Source of the DNA: Paenibacillus melissococcoides
GTDB taxonomy: Bacteria > Bacillota > Bacilli > Paenibacillales > Paenibacillaceae
Length of the DNA: 64,000 bases
Direction: 5' to 3'
NCBI GenBank assembly: GCA_944800085.1
Contig: CALYLO010000012.1
Span: 219,916-283,915, forward strand
Position 1 is the stretch's first letter. Each line of letters opens with the position of its first letter. Of the stretch, positions 62,158 through 64,000 are shown piece by piece. Under the pieces are notes generated by a model that saw nothing but the letters and a program-made list of their open reading frames with translations, ran no database searches and had not been told where the DNA came from. Made by a program: the position numbers and the translations under genes.

Positions 62158-63438
62158 CCGCACCGAATGCGTGACCATATCGTTGCACCGACTGGCGAAG
62201 TCATCCAGGAAGGCACGCCGATATCAGCCCGAAACCTAAATAACATTGAGGAAGGGATATACCAGCTCAGCCAGCGGATTGATGATGTGAAGGTTCCGGC
62301 TGCTTCCCTGACCCAGGCGGGCATCACCCAGCTATCAAATGCAACGGACAGCACCGACGAGACGAAGGCAGCCACGCCGAAGGCCGTAAACGAGGCGATG
62401 CAAGCAGCTGTCAATGCACAAGGAGCCATCGAAGCTCATACTGAGGATCAAGTCCGGCATATTACGGCTGCCGAGCGGACGGCTTGGAATGCAAAGGAAA
62501 CGACTGAAGGGGCACAGGCAAAAGCAAACCAAGCTGAATCGAACGCCAAAAGCGCAAGTCTGCCGCGCTCGGGTGGCACTATCACGGGCGGGCTCACTGT
62601 TAACGGTGCACTGACCGTCCAATCGCGCAATATCATAACGGAGCTCGATTCGGTAAAGCAATCTGTCGTTGATGGGAAAGGGAAAGTCGCGGGGGTCATC
62701 AACGACAAAGGTGGCGGGCCAGTCTCCGCGAATAGTACGTTTGACCAATTGGCTGCTGCAATTAGTGGTATTCCACAAGCGAAGGGCAACCTCGCCCTAA
62801 CAAGCACGTTCTTTGACATGCTGGGAAACTATGTTGGGAAAGGCATGTTTATCAACAAGGATAATAATTTTGTACTAGTCAAAGAAACAACATCAGGTTC
62901 CCCGGTAAAATACCAATCGGAGCTACATGAGGTGTCGCCAAACGGAACTGTTGTGAGGGCAGTACATCTGGGCGCTCCACGGGAGTTTGCGGCGAGTAGT
63001 TTGGTGGTAGGCGATAATGTTGTACTTATCGTGTTGAGTGGCTCTTCAAAAACATATGAACTGTATGACCATGCGGGAAAACTCATATCAAAAAACAATG
63101 TGGATTCTTCTGCTCCCGACTACGAAGTAATCGCAGTCACTCGTGACGGCTCTAACACGTTCATTGTTGATAGAGGTTATAGAGATAGAGACCCTGTAAG
63201 AATTTTAAACCATGCAGCAGTACCTTATTTCACAATGCCTTCCGGAAGTGTCAGCGCCGAGGAAGCTGTTTTTTTAAGCAAGACAAAACTGTATGTAGCA
63301 CGACAAAGTTATTCGCCGATAGCTCGCAAGCATACTATTATTACGAGAAACAACCTGTCCTTTAGTTACGAAATGACAGACAAAAGCACATCAGACTCAG
63401 GCGTTATTCAATTTCTTGGAGCACACGCATATCGATAA
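62147..63438 (+). pseudogene. Tail fibre-like protein with a frameshift near its start
   Basis: TTG 62147 after GGAGGTCGAGG begins AYNRTE, then a -1 shift near 62168 is needed to reach RDHIVAPTGEVIQEGTPISA, a common start of phage fibre proteins. The central part is helical and Ala-rich and contains a GGTITGGLTVNGALTVQS collar-like repeat; the C-terminal 220 residues are beta-propeller-like. It should recognise the host surface. About 423 residues are open from 62167. Confidence 0.7.
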
Positions 63439-63449
63439 GGAGGATTAAC

Positions 63450-63792
63450 ATGATGGATTAAAATTAACAAATGTTATAGGGCCGAGAGGCGGTAACTATG
63501 ATTACAAGGGTTTGGACACGAACAAGTTTGTCCCGGGCACACTGGTATATCCTTCAGAATCATATGACTTTTATGTCATAACAGAGCAGTCAAGGGAAGA
63601 AATCCCGGAACACGAGGACATCCATCTTATTACGGAAGAAGAGTACGAGGCAGCTTATGAAGCAGAACGCAATAGACCACGTGAGCCCGGCCCGATTGAA
63701 AGCTACAGGCGGAGAACGAAGAGCTTCGGAGGCAGCTTGACGCGTTGCAGTTGGCTGTGATGGGTATGATGGACGAAGGGGGTAATGCATAA
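63450..63792 (+). pseudogene. XkdW-like tail protein with two frameshifts
   Basis: ATG 63450 after AAGGAGG. The frame needs -1 shifts near 63459 and near 63701. Joined, it reads TNVIGPRGGNYDYKGLDTNK, FVPGTLVYPSESYDFYVITE, and a leucine-rich coiled coil LQAENEELRRQLDALQLAV, stopping at 63792. This is like XkdW-type proteins near the fibre end. Confidence 0.65.
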
Positions 63793-63926
63793 TGAAGAGC
63801 CTATTTTTCGCATTTCTTATGGACTGCTGGCGAAAAGGTTTTGCTGATGAAGATAAGCTTCAGTCGTATGTTCCTAAGTACATTTCGGCTGAAGAATGTC
63901 AAGAAATCATTGAGACGAAAGGGTGA
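63792..63926 (+). CDS. XkdX-family small protein
   Basis: 44 residues, start overlapping the previous stop (TAATG). MKSLFFAFLMDCWRKGFADE, then LQSYVPKYISAEECQEII, is the XkdX pattern (CWxxGxA, then lysine-rich YV..ITxEE). It is commonly the last gene of the fibre block. Function unknown. Confidence 0.75.
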   Translation: MKSLFFAFLMDCWRKGFADEDKLQSYVPKYISAEECQEIIETKG

Positions 63927-63943
63927 GAACCTCACTTCTATAA

Positions 63944-63995
63944 CGGCGCAATTTTGCCAAATATCTTGATAAACATTGCCAAAAAAAATGCGCCG
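63944..63995. repeat. Inverted repeat at the window end
   Basis: CGGCGCA (63944-63950) pairs with TGCGCCG (63989-63995), with TTTT and AAAA continuing inwards. GCCAAA occurs twice inside. It could be a terminator or part of a regulatory site; nothing further can be seen. Confidence 0.4.
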
Positions 63996-64000
63996 CTACA

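Larger units (their letters stand above)
32460..64000. mobile_element. Mu-like transposable prophage (left end and most of its genome)
   Basis: The gene order matches Mu-like phages: repressor, Ner-like, transposase A, ATPase B, GemA, Mor, lysis, DUF3486, terminase, DUF935 portal, MuF, protease/scaffold, major head, gp36, virion morphogenesis, sheath, tube, chaperone, tape measure, baseplate and fibre. The left terminus is predicted at TG 32460, preceded by TCGGG, which fits the Mu target preference N-Y-S-R-N. The right end is not recognised in the window. Confidence 0.85.

Noticed and set aside
63927-64000. Right end of the Mu-like prophage at the window edge (ends in TACA)
   Set aside because: TACA complements the TGTA of the left end, but no further match to the left end is seen and the window edge is arbitrary.
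1-64000. CRISPR arrays, tRNA or rRNA genes
   Set aside because: No regular spacer-repeat pattern and no tRNA or rRNA signature noticed on reading; a dedicated scan such as tRNAscan-SE would be decisive.

Overview
This window looks like a Paenibacillus chromosome (Firmicutes; perhaps the P. alvei / P. thiaminolyticus / P. dendritiformis group, low confidence). The evidence is several very large secreted proteins with S-layer homology (SLH) domains, an alpha/beta-type small acid-soluble spore protein, a DegS/DegU pair followed by a ComFA-type gene, strong AGGAGG ribosome binding sites and Gram-positive style intrinsic terminators. No rRNA, tRNA or CRISPR array was recognised.

Region 1 (1-22.7 kb) is host chromosome dedicated mainly to the cell surface. 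It holds the 3' end of an SLH protein, a highly expressed S-layer protein with three N-terminal SLH domains, a large secreted protein of unknown function, a spore SASP, metK, a 1324-residue protein with Ig-like modules and C-terminal SLH domains, and a secreted phosphodiester glycosidase-like protein with copper-amine-oxidase N-domain repeats. DegS/DegU, a small membrane protein and a YhgE/Pip-type membrane protein follow.

Region 2 (22.9-32.5 kb) starts with comFA, which is cut immediately after its Walker A motif by a tyrosine-integrase prophage. Only the early part of that prophage is seen: integrase, an S24-like repressor, Cro, a DUF771 protein, several small unknown genes and a DnaD-like replication protein. 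The next gene is broken after about 14 codons.

Region 3 (about 32.46 kb to the end) is a Mu-like transposable prophage that appears to have jumped into the first prophage, so one mobile element sits inside another. It has a repeat-rich non-coding left end, a LexA-type repressor divergent from a Ner-like protein, MuA-like transposase, MuB-like ATPase, GemA, DnaD/DnaC-like replication proteins, amidase, Mor, holin, DUF3486, terminase, DUF935 portal, MuF, protease with a nested scaffold, major head, sheath, tube, a tail chaperone with a probable programmed -1 frameshift, tape measure, baseplate and fibre genes. The right end is not recognised in the window.

The tail genes from 55.6 to 63.8 kb carry about 15 apparent single-base indels, while four genes in the middle of that stretch are clean. 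This is either prophage decay or a patch of poor sequence. Candidate novelties are a structured RNA leader before the transposase gene, a minus-strand membrane moron inside the tail operon, a 54-residue microprotein with a duplicated Cys motif, two strong promoters followed at once by intrinsic terminators (metK and comFA), and the nested prophage that disrupts competence.
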